Part shown: one piece after another, positions 9,433 to 18,506 of the stretch
Layout: each line of letters begins with the position of its first letter
How positions within the stretch are numbered: the first letter of the stretch is position 1
Assembly: GCA_039819165.1 (NCBI GenBank)
Contig: JBCBSM010000002.1
Location: 62,001-126,000 of the forward strand
DNA length: 64,000 nucleotides
Direction of reading: 5' to 3'
Origin: Planctomycetota bacterium
Lineage (GTDB): Bacteria > Planctomycetota > Phycisphaerae > Phycisphaerales > UBA1924
Translations under genes and position numbers: made by a program
The notes under the pieces: model-generated
The model's input: the letters and a program-made list of their open reading frames with translations, nothing else
What the model was told of the DNA's origin: nothing
Database searches by the model: none

Positions 9433-9475
9433 TTGGATGCCGAATGCCGATGCCGCCGCCCCACCCGGAGGTTGC

Positions 9476-12400
9476 GTGGTAGTCGCATCATCGAACACCG
9501 ACGTGGCCTGCCTGCACGCCGTCTGGGCGGGCGGCACGCTGCGGCTCTGGGCCGAATCGGCCCTGGCCGGGCCCGACGCCCGCTGGCTGGCCGGCGAGGA
9601 CCTGCTCCGCACCATCGCCGACGCTGCCGGCCTCCGCGAGCCGCGCCTGGAGGAGGTCGACCTGCGGCTGCCGGGGTCGGCGGCCCGCCCGAGCGCCGTG
9701 CTGGCCAGGTCGGCGGGCATCGTCCTGCCCGACGACGAGGACGCCGCCGCGCTCTCGGAGGTGCGGACCGTCTGCATCTGCATCGAGGCGGCCGACGTGT
9801 CGCGGACCCTCGACGCCATCGATGACGCCGCGGGCGACGACGAGCGGATGCGGATCGATGCCGGCGGCGTGCAGCGCACGCTGCTGGTCGCCTCGTCCGT
9901 GCGGTTCTACCAGACGGCCCTCTCCTACGTCCGCCAACTGGTCGTGCAGCAGCGGTTCGTGCCCTCGATGCGACAGCATCCGGGCGGCGCGCTGCTGGGC
10001 AGCTGGCAGCCCTGGCTGGCCGACGAGGCCACGGGCCACGCGACGGCCGAGCTGCTCCGGGCCATGCCCGCCGCCGCCCGCGCTGGTGCCGACGAGCACG
10101 AGCACGACGCCTGGAGGGTGCTCAGCGACTTCCTGTCGGGCGTGCTCGACGCCGAGACCCGCCGCGCTTTCGTGCACGAGAAGCTGGGCGAGGCCGTCGA
10201 GGGCAAGGCGGCGGGCGACGACGAGCATGTGGCCTGGCTCACGGGGCTGCTCGACGGGGCGGCCGAGGCCGAGATCGCCCCGGGCGCGCGGAGCGACGCC
10301 GCCCGTGGGGTCCGCCGCTGGCTTGCGCGGCTCGAGGAGAAGGGCGCCAGCGCCCACTGGCGGCTGTGCCTCAAGCTCTTCGAACCCCAGGACGCCGGCG
10401 AGCTGCCCGACCTGGAGGCCCCACCCACCGACGTCCGCTGGCCGCTGACCTTCCACCTGCGTGCGGTCGGCACCGAGAACGTCGAAGTCGAGGCCGCCGA
10501 GGTCTGGAGCCTCACCGGCCAGAGCATCACCATCGAGGGCCGCCAGCTCGACGAGCCGCACCAGCTGCTGCTCAGCGAGCTAGGCCGCGCCGCGCGGCTG
10601 TACGACAAGCTCGATGGCGCGCTCCGCGAGAGCGAGCCTACCGAGATCGGCCTGACCACCAAGCAGGCCTACCAGTTCCTTCGCGATACCAAGCCGATCC
10701 TGGAGGAGCAGGGCATCGGCGTCGAGGCCCCGCCGTGGTGGGACTCGCCCACAATCCGCGTCGGCGCGACGCTGCGGCTCGACAGCGACCCGCTCGAGGA
10801 GATGGGCCTGGCGGGCGGCGGCGCGGGATCGCCGCACAACGCCCAGGCGCAGCTCGGCCTGCAGACGCTCGTGCGGTACAGCTGGGAGATCTCGCTAGGC
10901 GGGCTGAAGCTGACCCTCGGCGAGTTCGAGAAGCTCGCCAAGACCGGCTCGCCGCTGGTCCGCGTCGGCGGCCAGTGGGCGGAGGTCCGGGCAGAGGACG
11001 TCCGAGCCGCGGCCAAGTTCATCCGGGAGCACCCCGGCGGCGAGATGACCGTGCTCGAGGCCATCCGCATGGCGCACGGCTCCCTCGAGGACGACGAGGG
11101 CCTGCCCATCGTCGGCATCGAGACCAGCGGCTGGCTGGGCGCTGTCTTCGGCAGCAGCGAGGAGGCCGAGAAGCTCCCCGACGTCGAGACGCCGCCGACC
11201 TTCCACGGCGAGTTGCGGCCCTACCAGCTCCGCGGGGTGTCGTGGCTGGCGTTCCTGGAGCGCTTCGGCTTCGGCGCCTGCCTAGCCGACGACATGGGCC
11301 TGGGCAAGACCATACAGGTGCTGGCGCTGCTGGCCCGCGAGCGGCACCTGCACGCCAACAGCGAGGCCGCCGCGGCGCCCATGCCGCCGACGCTCATCGT
11401 CGTGCCCATGAGCGTGCTGGGCAACTGGGAGCACGAGTCCAACCGCTTCTGCCCCAGCCTCCGCGTGCTGGTGCACCACGGCGCCGATCGCCTCGCGGGC
11501 GAGGGCTTCATCGACGCGGCCTCGGGCGTCGACCTGGTGCTGACCACCTACGCCCTGGCGCATCGCGACCAGGACCTGCTCTCGAAGATGCCCTGGCGCC
11601 GCTTGGTCCTCGACGAGGCCCAGTTCATCAAGAACCCCGCGGCCAAGCAGGCCCAGGCCGTCCGCCAGCTCAACGCCGACCACCGCCTGGCGCTCACGGG
11701 CACGCCCGTCGAGAACCGCCTCAGCGAGCTGTGGTCGATCATCGACTTCACCAATCCCGGCTACCTGGGCACGATGCACTCCTTCCGGCGGCGCTTCAGC
11801 GTGCCGATCGAGCGGTACCGCGACCGGGGCCGACGCGAGCAGCTCCGCCGGCTGGTCCGGCCCTTCATCCTGCGACGCCTCAAGACCGACGAGGGCGTGG
11901 CGGGCGATCTGCCCCAGAAGGTCGAGAGCCGCGAGTACTGCCACCTCACCACAGAGCAGGCCCAGCTCTACGAGACCACCGTCAACCGCATGCTGCGGGA
12001 CATCGACCAAGTGGAGGGCATGCACCGCCGCGGCATGGTGCTGTCCACGCTCATCCGCCTCAAGCAGATCTGCAACCATCCCGCGCAGCTGCTCAAGGAC
12101 CACGACTTCGGCGCGCCCGGCGCACCGGACCCCAGCCGCAGCGGCAAGTGCGTCCGGCTGTGCGAGATGCTGCGCGAGGCCGTCGATGGCGGCGACCAGG
12201 CGCTGGTCTTCACGCAGTTCCGACAGATGGGAAAGCTGCTGGTATCCATACTCCAGCAGGCGCTGGGCAAGGAGGTGCTCTTCCTGCACGGCGGCACCAC
12301 GCAGACCCAGCGGCAGGCCCTCGTCAAGCGCTTCCAGAAGGCCGACGGCACCGCACCCGTACTCATCCTCAGCCTCAAGGCCGGCGGCGTGGGCCTCAAC

Positions 12401-12694
12401 CTCACCGCCGCCACGCACGTCTTCCACTTCGACCGATGGTGGAACCCCGCCGTCGAGAACCAGGCGACCGACCGGGCCTACCGCATCGGCCAGACCCGCC
12501 GCGTGCAGGTGCACAAGTTCGTGGTCCGAGGCACGCTGGAGGAACGCATCGACGCGATGATCGAGCAGAAGACCGAGCTGGCCGAGCAGATCGTCGGCGC
12601 GGGCGAGCGTTGGCTCACCGAGCTCGATACCGGCCAGCTCCGAGACCTGCTGACCCTCCGCGGCAACGCCGTGGGCGATGACGAGGCGGCGTGA
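9476..12694 (+). CDS. SNF2/HepA-type DEAD-box helicase
   Basis: A 1072-residue Swi2/Snf2 ATPase. The N-terminal ~580 residues hold the bacterial SNF2-associated region. The motor follows: DDMGLGKT (Walker A, about 603-612), DEAQFIKNP (motif II), ALTGTPVENRLSELWSIIDF (motif III area), VFTQFRQMGKLL and the C-terminal ATHVFHFDRWWNPAVENQAT and DRAYRIGQ (motifs V-VI). It probably remodels protein-DNA or protein-RNAP complexes. GTG 9476 is preceded by GGAGG four bases upstream. ATG 9437 is in frame but only 5 bases beyond the tRNA end and lacks a site. The next gene, a SWIM-like protein, overlaps its stop; that pairing is common for this helicase class. Confidence 0.9.
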   Translation: MVVASSNTDVACLHAVWAGGTLRLWAESALAGPDARWLAGEDLLRTIADAAGLREPRLEEVDLRLPGSAARPSAVLARSAGIVLPDDEDAAALSEVRTVCICIEAADVSRTLDAIDDAAGDDERMRIDAGGVQRTLLVASSVRFYQTALSYVRQLVVQQRFVPSMRQHPGGALLGSWQPWLADEATGHATAELLRAMPAAARAGADEHEHDAWRVLSDFLSGVLDAETRRAFVHEKLGEAVEGKAAGDDEHVAWLTGLLDGAAEAEIAPGARSDAARGVRRWLARLEEKGASAHWRLCLKLFEPQDAGELPDLEAPPTDVRWPLTFHLRAVGTENVEVEAAEVWSLTGQSITIEGRQLDEPHQLLLSELGRAARLYDKLDGALRESEPTEIGLTTKQAYQFLRDTKPILEEQGIGVEAPPWWDSPTIRVGATLRLDSDPLEEMGLAGGGAGSPHNAQAQLGLQTLVRYSWEISLGGLKLTLGEFEKLAKTGSPLVRVGGQWAEVRAEDVRAAAKFIREHPGGEMTVLEAIRMAHGSLEDDEGLPIVGIETSGWLGAVFGSSEEAEKLPDVETPPTFHGELRPYQLRGVSWLAFLERFGFGACLADDMGLGKTIQVLALLARERHLHANSEAAAAPMPPTLIVVPMSVLGNWEHESNRFCPSLRVLVHHGADRLAGEGFIDAASGVDLVLTTYALAHRDQDLLSKMPWRRLVLDEAQFIKNPAAKQAQAVRQLNADHRLALTGTPVENRLSELWSIIDFTNPGYLGTMHSFRRRFSVPIERYRDRGRREQLRRLVRPFILRRLKTDEGVAGDLPQKVESREYCHLTTEQAQLYETTVNRMLRDIDQVEGMHRRGMVLSTLIRLKQICNHPAQLLKDHDFGAPGAPDPSRSGKCVRLCEMLREAVDGGDQALVFTQFRQMGKLLVSILQQALGKEVLFLHGGTTQTQRQALVKRFQKADGTAPVLILSLKAGGVGLNLTAATHVFHFDRWWNPAVENQATDRAYRIGQTRRVQVHKFVVRGTLEERIDAMIEQKTELAEQIVGAGERWLTELDTGQLRDLLTLRGNAVGDDEAA

Positions 12695-13845
12695 TGGCCG
12701 GCGACGCCCGCGACTCCGAATCGCAGAAGGTGCCCGCCGACGGCGCCCGGCCCAAGCCCAGCGCCCAGGCCGACCCTGCCATCGAGAAGATGCGGGCGAG
12801 CCTGACCCAGCCCGGCGCACCGCTTCGACCGCACCCCAAGCCGCTGCCCACCAAGCCCCGCCGCGTCTCGGGCGGGCTGCGGCTCAAGCGCAAGGAGGAC
12901 CAGCCGCTCGAGACCATCCCCGAGCGGCGGCTGATGCGGCTGCTCGAGCTGAGCGCTAGCCCCGCGGTCATCGAGGAGGGCCTCGCCTACGCGCGGGGTG
13001 GGCAGACGCGTTCGCTCGAGGTCGAGCCGGGCCGCGTGCGGGCGTCCGTGCAGGGCCGGCGGCACCGGGCGTACGAGATCACGCTCGAGCTCGAGCCCTT
13101 CACCGCCGAGCAATGGGACGACGTGGCCGATCAGCTCAATGAGCAGCCCCGCATCGCGGCGGACATCCTTGCCGGCGGGCTGCCCGCCGACGTCGAGGAG
13201 GTCTTCCAGCCGCTGGGGCTCGCGTTGCTGCCGTCCTCGCCCGACGAGGTCCGTGTCCGGACGACCTGCCCCGACCACCCCGAGGACGGCAGCCGCTGGG
13301 GCAAGCACGCGTGCTGCGTCGTCGCCCTGCTGGGCGAGCGGATCGCGGCCGACCCGATCATCGCCTTCAAGCTCCGCGGGCTGCCCGACAACGACCTAGC
13401 CGAACGCATGAGCCACCGCCGGCTGGTGACCGCGGGCGGGCTGCTGCCCAAGCCGATCTACCAGCCTCGCGTCGAGGGCGCGAGCGATACGCCCGGCCCC
13501 ACGCTCGAGGACGCCATCGAGGGCTTCTGGGATAGCCCGGTCGACCTCGACGATCTGGATCTGAGCGTCGAGCCACCAGCGGTGCCCACGCCGCTGCTGC
13601 GTCGACTCGGACCCAGCCCGTTCACCGACGCGAAGTTCCCCCTCGTGGGCCTGCTCGCGACGTGCTACGAGGTCGCCCGCAGCCGGCTGCTCCGCGAGGA
13701 GCGCGGCGAGGACGAGGACGATGCCGAGCCGGTAAAGGTCGAGCCCGACGAGGACGCCGCGCCCCGCCGCCCGAAGACCGCGGCGGAGCGGGCCGAGGCG
13801 CTCAAGGCCAAGATGGCCGCCAAGGCCAAGGCCCGCAAGAAGTAG
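12694..13845 (+). CDS. SWIM-zinc-finger-like protein, partner of the SNF2 helicase
   Basis: A 383-residue protein whose ATG overlaps the helicase stop (TGATG), so the pair should be translated together. The central segment around 190-220 (TTCPDHPEDGSRWGKHACC, then VVALLGERIAADPIIAFKLRG) aligns with the SWIM zinc finger and its usual trailing helix in helicase partners. However, the CxC pair is reduced to one Cys and the CxH Cys has become Gly (GKH). The N-terminus is a Pro/Lys-rich linker and the C-terminus a highly charged Lys/Ala helix. The likely role is DNA or protein contact for the helicase. The zinc site may be lost or rebuilt with the following CC. Confidence 0.65.
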   Translation: MAGDARDSESQKVPADGARPKPSAQADPAIEKMRASLTQPGAPLRPHPKPLPTKPRRVSGGLRLKRKEDQPLETIPERRLMRLLELSASPAVIEEGLAYARGGQTRSLEVEPGRVRASVQGRRHRAYEITLELEPFTAEQWDDVADQLNEQPRIAADILAGGLPADVEEVFQPLGLALLPSSPDEVRVRTTCPDHPEDGSRWGKHACCVVALLGERIAADPIIAFKLRGLPDNDLAERMSHRRLVTAGGLLPKPIYQPRVEGASDTPGPTLEDAIEGFWDSPVDLDDLDLSVEPPAVPTPLLRRLGPSPFTDAKFPLVGLLATCYEVARSRLLREERGEDEDDAEPVKVEPDEDAAPRRPKTAAERAEALKAKMAAKAKARKK

Positions 13846-13854
13846 CCACGCGTC

Positions 13855-16113
13855 CTACCGGCCGCGGCGGAGTTCCCGCCGGTCCGAACGGTCCGACCGA
13901 TCCGTGTAGCCAGGGCGATCGGCCATCTTCTCGCGCAACTCGAGCACCTTCTTGTAGGCCTCCTCGATCGACACCTTGCCGGCACCGACGGCCGCGTGCA
14001 GTTCGGCAAGAGCCGCGTCATAACGCTCGCGCGACAGCCGGGCACGATCCGGCTCTGCATCTACCTCGTCGTGGAGACGCCTTGCGGCTTCGAGGGCCCG
14101 CTCGTCGCCAACAACGACCACCGAATTCGAGCTCTCGTCTGCCTTCACATGAGCACGGATGCCCCTCGCCTCGAGAAGCTCCCGCATCCGACGCGCCGCG
14201 TTCGCTGCGGCGGCGTGTCTCAGATGCAGCAGCACGACGCGCTCCGTCCGGGACTCGAGGCGCTTCTTCTCCGCCTCTCGCCTCGACAGCTCGCCCGCCA
14301 CGACGGCGTCCTCGATCTTCCGCTCGATTGCCCTCCGCCGCTCGCGCCGCGGCTCCTCGGGCTGGGTGTCGCTCAGCCCGAACAGGTGCCCGCGGAGGTC
14401 GGCCAGCGCCCGATCGGCCTCGAACTCGGAGATGCGGCCGCGTTCCACGGCCTCGCCGAAGCCCCGCTCGATCTCCAGGTAGCGTTCGCGGATCTCGGCC
14501 ATCTCGCGTTCCCGCTTCTCGAGGTCTCCGAGCCGTCGCCGGAGATCCACGATCTCGCGCTCGGCCTCCACCTCGGAGATCGCGCCGGCGTCCGCGGCCC
14601 GCTCGATCTCCTCGGCAGCCCGCTCGTACTGCTCGCGGACGGAGCGCTGCCGCGCGGACTGCGCGCGACGCTCGGCGTCTATCTCCCGGCGTCGTTCGAT
14701 CAGCTTCCGCTCGCCTTCGCGCGGCGAGAGCTGCTCCTCGTCGACCGCCCGCTTGACGCGACGCTCGGCCTCGGCATAGTCCCGCTCGAGGGCGCGGACC
14801 TCGCGCTCGGCGTCGCGAGAGAGCCTCCCGCGGAGCGTGGAGAGCCTGCGGGAAGCGTCCTGGCGCGACAGCTCATCGGCGGCGACGGCTCGCTTGGTCT
14901 CGTCATATGCCCGACGTGCGTCGGCCAGGGCGCGCTCGTCGTACGCCCGCCGCGCGTCGGCCAGCGTGCGCTCGCCGCCCGATGCGCCGCGGAGCGCCTC
15001 CATCATCGCGCGGGCTTGCTCGCTGCTGAGTTCGCCCTCGCGGACGGCCGCCCGCAGCCGCTGCCCCACGGCGTCGAAGTCCTGGGCGTACGCGACGCCC
15101 ACGGGCAGCAGGGCAACGCCCGCGGCGAGCGCGCCGGCGAGCATCCAGCGGGGCGTCGCTTTGGTTCGATCCTTCATGATCATCCGGAACCTCCGTTCGA
15201 GCGGACCGCCGGTGTGCATGGCGCACGCCATGGGTGGGGCCGACGCCGGCGGGCGGTGCGCCGGAGCGGCCAGGAACTCGGCGACCCGCACGAGCGCGCC
15301 CGCGTAGGGCTTGCCGCCCGGACGCAGGCAACGCAGCACGAGCGCGTCGCAGCAGATCTCCTCGTTCGTGCGCAGCCCGCGGCGGGCGAGCCATGCGATG
15401 GGGTTCCACCAGCACAGCACGCACGCGAGCCACTCCAGCCAGCGGACGACGTGGTCCCTGCGGCGGATGTGCGCCAACTCGTGGGCCAGCACCCAGCGGA
15501 GTTCGGCCTCGCTCAGTTCGCTCCGCAGGCCCGCGGGCACGACCAGCGTCACCCGGCCGCCCGCCCACCAGACCAGCGGCGAGAGCCGCGCGTCGACGAT
15601 GCGGACCGCCGGCGGGCGGCGCAGGCCCAGGCGGCGGGCGAGGTCGCGGACCATTGCGCGCGTGCCGGCATCGGCCTCGCGCGATGTGCGACCGAGCAGG
15701 CGATCGAAGCGACGCACGCGGACGAGCGACCCGGCCGCCACCGCGGCGGACCCCGCGCACCATAGCCCAAGCAGCACGGCGCTCCATGGGACCGACGCGG
15801 ATGCTCCGCCGACTTCGGTGACCTCTGGCGGCGAAACCGTGGCTGCATCCGCGGGCTCGTAGGCGAGCGGCGCGGCGGCCATGGGCAGCGGGTCGATCAT
15901 CGCCGCCTCGGCCGGCGGGGCTGAGGCCTGCGGCACGGGGATCAGCGGCAGCGTCAGCACCGGCGGCGTCACCAGCTTGACCAGCACCACCACCCACAGC
16001 ACGTGGGCGAGCGCGGGGGCGCGGCCGCTGCGGTGCACGGCCAGCGCCGCGAGCGCGATGCACGCCGAGACCGCCAGGTTGCTCGCCAGCGCACGCAGCA
16101 GCAGATCGATCAC
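13855..16113 (-). CDS. M56 family (BlaR1/MecR1-like) membrane metallopeptidase with tandem helical repeats
   Basis: A 752-residue protein. The N-terminal membrane domain has several TMs and the gluzincin motif HELAH at 211-215, plus the downstream NEEICCDA glutamate, as in BlaR1. A TM follows near 325. Instead of a penicillin-binding sensor domain, the exposed part carries about seven copies of a G-x-[LIV]-S-x-x-[EQ]-A helical unit (GELSSEQARAMMEALR, GAISEVEAEREIVDLRRRL, GRISEFEADRALADLR). Near 622-688 lies a secretin-N/NolW-like stretch (VKADESSNSVVVVGDERAL). GTG 16113 overlaps the blaI stop (GTGA). By analogy it senses an envelope signal and cleaves the BlaI repressor; the signal is unknown. 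Confidence 0.75.
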   Translation of the reverse strand: MIDLLLRALASNLAVSACIALAALAVHRSGRAPALAHVLWVVVLVKLVTPPVLTLPLIPVPQASAPPAEAAMIDPLPMAAAPLAYEPADAATVSPPEVTEVGGASASVPWSAVLLGLWCAGSAAVAAGSLVRVRRFDRLLGRTSREADAGTRAMVRDLARRLGLRRPPAVRIVDARLSPLVWWAGGRVTLVVPAGLRSELSEAELRWVLAHELAHIRRRDHVVRWLEWLACVLCWWNPIAWLARRGLRTNEEICCDALVLRCLRPGGKPYAGALVRVAEFLAAPAHRPPASAPPMACAMHTGGPLERRFRMIMKDRTKATPRWMLAGALAAGVALLPVGVAYAQDFDAVGQRLRAAVREGELSSEQARAMMEALRGASGGERTLADARRAYDERALADARRAYDETKRAVAADELSRQDASRRLSTLRGRLSRDAEREVRALERDYAEAERRVKRAVDEEQLSPREGERKLIERRREIDAERRAQSARQRSVREQYERAAEEIERAADAGAISEVEAEREIVDLRRRLGDLEKREREMAEIRERYLEIERGFGEAVERGRISEFEADRALADLRGHLFGLSDTQPEEPRRERRRAIERKIEDAVVAGELSRREAEKKRLESRTERVVLLHLRHAAAANAARRMRELLEARGIRAHVKADESSNSVVVVGDERALEAARRLHDEVDAEPDRARLSRERYDAALAELHAAVGAGKVSIEEAYKKVLELREKMADRPGYTDRSDRSDRRELRRGR

Positions 16114-16484
16114 GCCTCACCGCCTTCCAGGATGCGACGCAGCCGATCGATCTCGGCCCGCGAGAGCCTCTTGTGGTCCATCAGGTGCGTGAGGAAGGGC
16201 GCTAGCGACCCGCCGGTCAGCTTGTCGGCCAGCGATTCGAGCTGCGCGCCGGCGTAGGCCTCCCGCGACAGCGTGGGCGCGAACAGGTGCACCGCCAATC
16301 CGCGATCCCGTGCGACGAAGCCCTTGTCCTCAAGCCGCTGGAGCAGCCGCTGCACCGTGCCGTGCTGCGGCCGCCGCTCGTCGGGGTAGAGCCGCTCGCG
16401 GATCTGCCGGGCGGTCAGCGGCTGCTCGGCCCAGAGCAGTTCCATGATCGCCAGTTCCGAGTTGGCCAGCGTCGCGGGCTTCAT
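16110..16484 (-). CDS. BlaI/MecI/CopY-family transcriptional repressor
   Basis: A 124-residue winged-helix repressor matching the family length. The N-terminal HTH reads SELAIMELLWAEQPLTARQI and GTVQRLLQRLEDKGFVAR, followed by a C-terminal dimerisation helix region. It is the first gene of a two-gene unit with the M56 peptidase, whose GTG overlaps its stop. Two perfect palindromes lie 35-75 bp upstream of the ATG and are the natural operators, so the unit should repress itself until the peptidase cleaves the repressor. Target genes elsewhere are likely but not visible here. Confidence 0.9.
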   Translation of the reverse strand: MKPATLANSELAIMELLWAEQPLTARQIRERLYPDERRPQHGTVQRLLQRLEDKGFVARDRGLAVHLFAPTLSREAYAGAQLESLADKLTGGSLAPFLTHLMDHKRLSRAEIDRLRRILEGGEA

Positions 16485-16518
16485 GGGCGCCCCAGGGGCG
16501 TCGCGGTCGGCGGCAGGT

Positions 16519-16533
16519 ACGACATCATGTCGT
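16519..16533. promoter_or_regulatory. BlaI-type operator, proximal palindrome
   Basis: ACGACATCATGTCGT is a perfect 7+1+7 palindrome in the gap between blaI and mutL. It shares the ACGACA half-site with the second palindrome, whose centre is 21 bp away (two helical turns). BlaI-family repressors bind such paired dyads; the assignment is by position and symmetry. Confidence 0.7.
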
Positions 16534-16537
16534 CATG

Positions 16538-16556
16538 ATACGACACAGTGTCGTAT
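16538..16556. promoter_or_regulatory. BlaI-type operator, distal palindrome
   Basis: ATACGACACAGTGTCGTAT is a perfect 9+1+9 palindrome, longer than its neighbour, and stands out as AT-richer DNA in a 70% GC setting. The repressor promoter probably overlaps it, but no convincing -35/-10 pair was found. Confidence 0.7.
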
Positions 16557-16606
16557 TCGTCCAGCGGCTTTCGCAAGTTCATCGAAAAGCGGACAAAATC
16601 GGCGAA

Positions 16607-18460
16607 TCAGCGGCGGCCGAACATCCGCTCTAGGTCGCGGAGGGTGAGCTTGACGCTCGTGGGCCGGCCATGGGGGCAGCTGCCGCTGCGTTCGACCCGC
16701 TCGCGGAGCTCGAGCAGGGCATGCACCTCGTCGCCGCTGAGCGGGTCGCCGGCCTTCACGGCCGCCTTGCAGGCCATCATGTCGAGCACCTCGCGGAGGG
16801 CGTCCTCGGCGTCGGCGGGCAGGTCGTCGCGCTCCAGGAGTTCGAGGACGAATTCGGCCGGATCGACGCCCCGCGAGAACAACAGGCTCGGAAAGGCGTG
16901 CACCGCGACGCGGGACGGCCCCGCGGGAGCCGCCTCGACGCCCAGCGTGCCGAGGACGCCCGCGAGCGCCGCGAGCCGCGCCACGGCGTCGACGCCCGGC
17001 GCGTCGACGATGGCCGGCGCGAGCAGCCGCTGGCTCTCCAGCGTGCCGGCGCGGTCCACGCGGGTCGCCAGCGCCTCGAACATCACCCGCTCGTGCAGCG
17101 CGTGCTGGTCGATGATGACCACACCGTCGCCGTCCTGCGCGACGAGGAAGCTGTCGCGGACCTGCATGGCGCGGCGCATCCACGGTCCGTCGGGCGGGCC
17201 CAGCGGATCGCGATCGGTGCTTGCATTGCCCGCGGACGGTTTCGCCGCCGGAGCGTCATCCGTCCGCTCACGCAGCACGCCGCGGATCTCGTCGTCGGTG
17301 AGCGCGTCGGCCAGCCGCTGCGCATCGCCGGTCATCTCGATGGCGCTGGCGCCGCCCAGCAGCGCGCCATCCGCGGGCACGAAGGGCGTCCACGTCGAGG
17401 CGCGGCTTGGCGCAACCTCGCCCATCGTGGCGGTGAGGTCGGCCGCCGCCAGCGCCTCACGGACCGAGCCGTGCACCGCGGCGTGGATGGCCGATCCGTC
17501 GCGGAAGCGGACCTCGGCCTTGGCCGGGTGCACGTTGACGTCGACCTTGGCGGGATCGACCTCGATCAGCAGCACCGCGACGGGATGCCGCCCGGGCTCA
17601 ATGAGCCCGCGGTAGCTCTCGCGGAGGGCGTGCTGGATGCTGGCGTCGCGGATGACGCGGCCGTTGAGGATGATCCACTGGCCCCGCGCGTTGGCCCGCA
17701 CCGCGTGCGGGCGGCCGACCAGCCCCCAGAGCGCGACGCCGTAGGTCTCGGCGGCCTGGCCCGGCACCTCGAGCATGGCGCCGGCGAGCTCGCCGCCCAG
17801 CACGCCCCGCACCCGCTCGGCGGGCGTCTGGTTGGGTGGCAGGTCGAGCACGGCGGCGCCGTCGCTGATGAGCGTGATCCCCAGGGCCGGCCGCGCCAGC
17901 GCGAGGCCCTTGACCGCCTCGACGCACCGCTGCTTCTCGGTTTGCGGCGTGCGGAGGAACTTCCGCCGCGCGGGCGTGTTGAAGAACAGGTTGCGGACCT
18001 CCACCACCGTGCCCGCCGCGCCCGCGGCCGGCGACGGCCCGCGGACGGCATCACCCTCGACCACCAGCTCGTGCGCCTCGGTCGCGTCGGCCGGCCGCGA
18101 GCGGAGCCGCAGGCGGCTGACGCTCGCAATGGACGCGAGGGCCTCGCCGCGGAAGCCCATGGTTGCGACGGCGTCGAGGTCCTCGGGGCTGGTGATCTTG
18201 CTCGTGGCGTGCGGCGCGACCGCCAGCGGCAGCTGGTCGGGCGCCATGCCGCAGCCGTCGTCGGCCACGCGGACGAGCTCGACGCCGCCGGCCTCCAGCT
18301 CGACGCGGATGCGCGACGCGCCGGCGTCGAGGGCGTTCTCGAGGAGTTCCTTGGCGACCGACGCCGGCCGCTCGACGACCTCGCCGGCGGCAATCTGGTT
18401 GACCACCAGCGGCTCGAGGCGTCGGATCTCGGGCAGAGCGGTGTGGGCCATCCCTGGCAT
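16607..18460 (-). CDS. mutL: DNA mismatch repair protein MutL (endonuclease type)
   Basis: A 617-residue MutL with all N-terminal GHKL ATPase motifs (NQIAAGEVVERP, DAGASRI, DDGCGM, GFRGEALAS). The C-terminal domain carries DQHALHERVMFE at 451-462, which fits the DQHA-x2-E-x4-E metal motif of nicking MutL proteins, and ends in CPHGRPTSVKLTL, the regulatory zinc-site motif. So it should be a nicking MutL, as expected in a bacterium without MutH. The central linker is Ala/Asp-rich. ATG 18460 was chosen; ATG 18451 in the same frame is equally possible. The gene starts back-to-back with the cysQ-like gene, leaving 46 bp for both promoters. Confidence 0.93.
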   Translation of the reverse strand: MPGMAHTALPEIRRLEPLVVNQIAAGEVVERPASVAKELLENALDAGASRIRVELEAGGVELVRVADDGCGMAPDQLPLAVAPHATSKITSPEDLDAVATMGFRGEALASIASVSRLRLRSRPADATEAHELVVEGDAVRGPSPAAGAAGTVVEVRNLFFNTPARRKFLRTPQTEKQRCVEAVKGLALARPALGITLISDGAAVLDLPPNQTPAERVRGVLGGELAGAMLEVPGQAAETYGVALWGLVGRPHAVRANARGQWIILNGRVIRDASIQHALRESYRGLIEPGRHPVAVLLIEVDPAKVDVNVHPAKAEVRFRDGSAIHAAVHGSVREALAAADLTATMGEVAPSRASTWTPFVPADGALLGGASAIEMTGDAQRLADALTDDEIRGVLRERTDDAPAAKPSAGNASTDRDPLGPPDGPWMRRAMQVRDSFLVAQDGDGVVIIDQHALHERVMFEALATRVDRAGTLESQRLLAPAIVDAPGVDAVARLAALAGVLGTLGVEAAPAGPSRVAVHAFPSLLFSRGVDPAEFVLELLERDDLPADAEDALREVLDMMACKAAVKAGDPLSGDEVHALLELRERVERSGSCPHGRPTSVKLTLRDLERMFGRR

Positions 18461-18506
18461 TGTTGGTTGTAGGCGGCCCGCCGGAGGCGCTCCCCTACGC
18501 TCCGCG

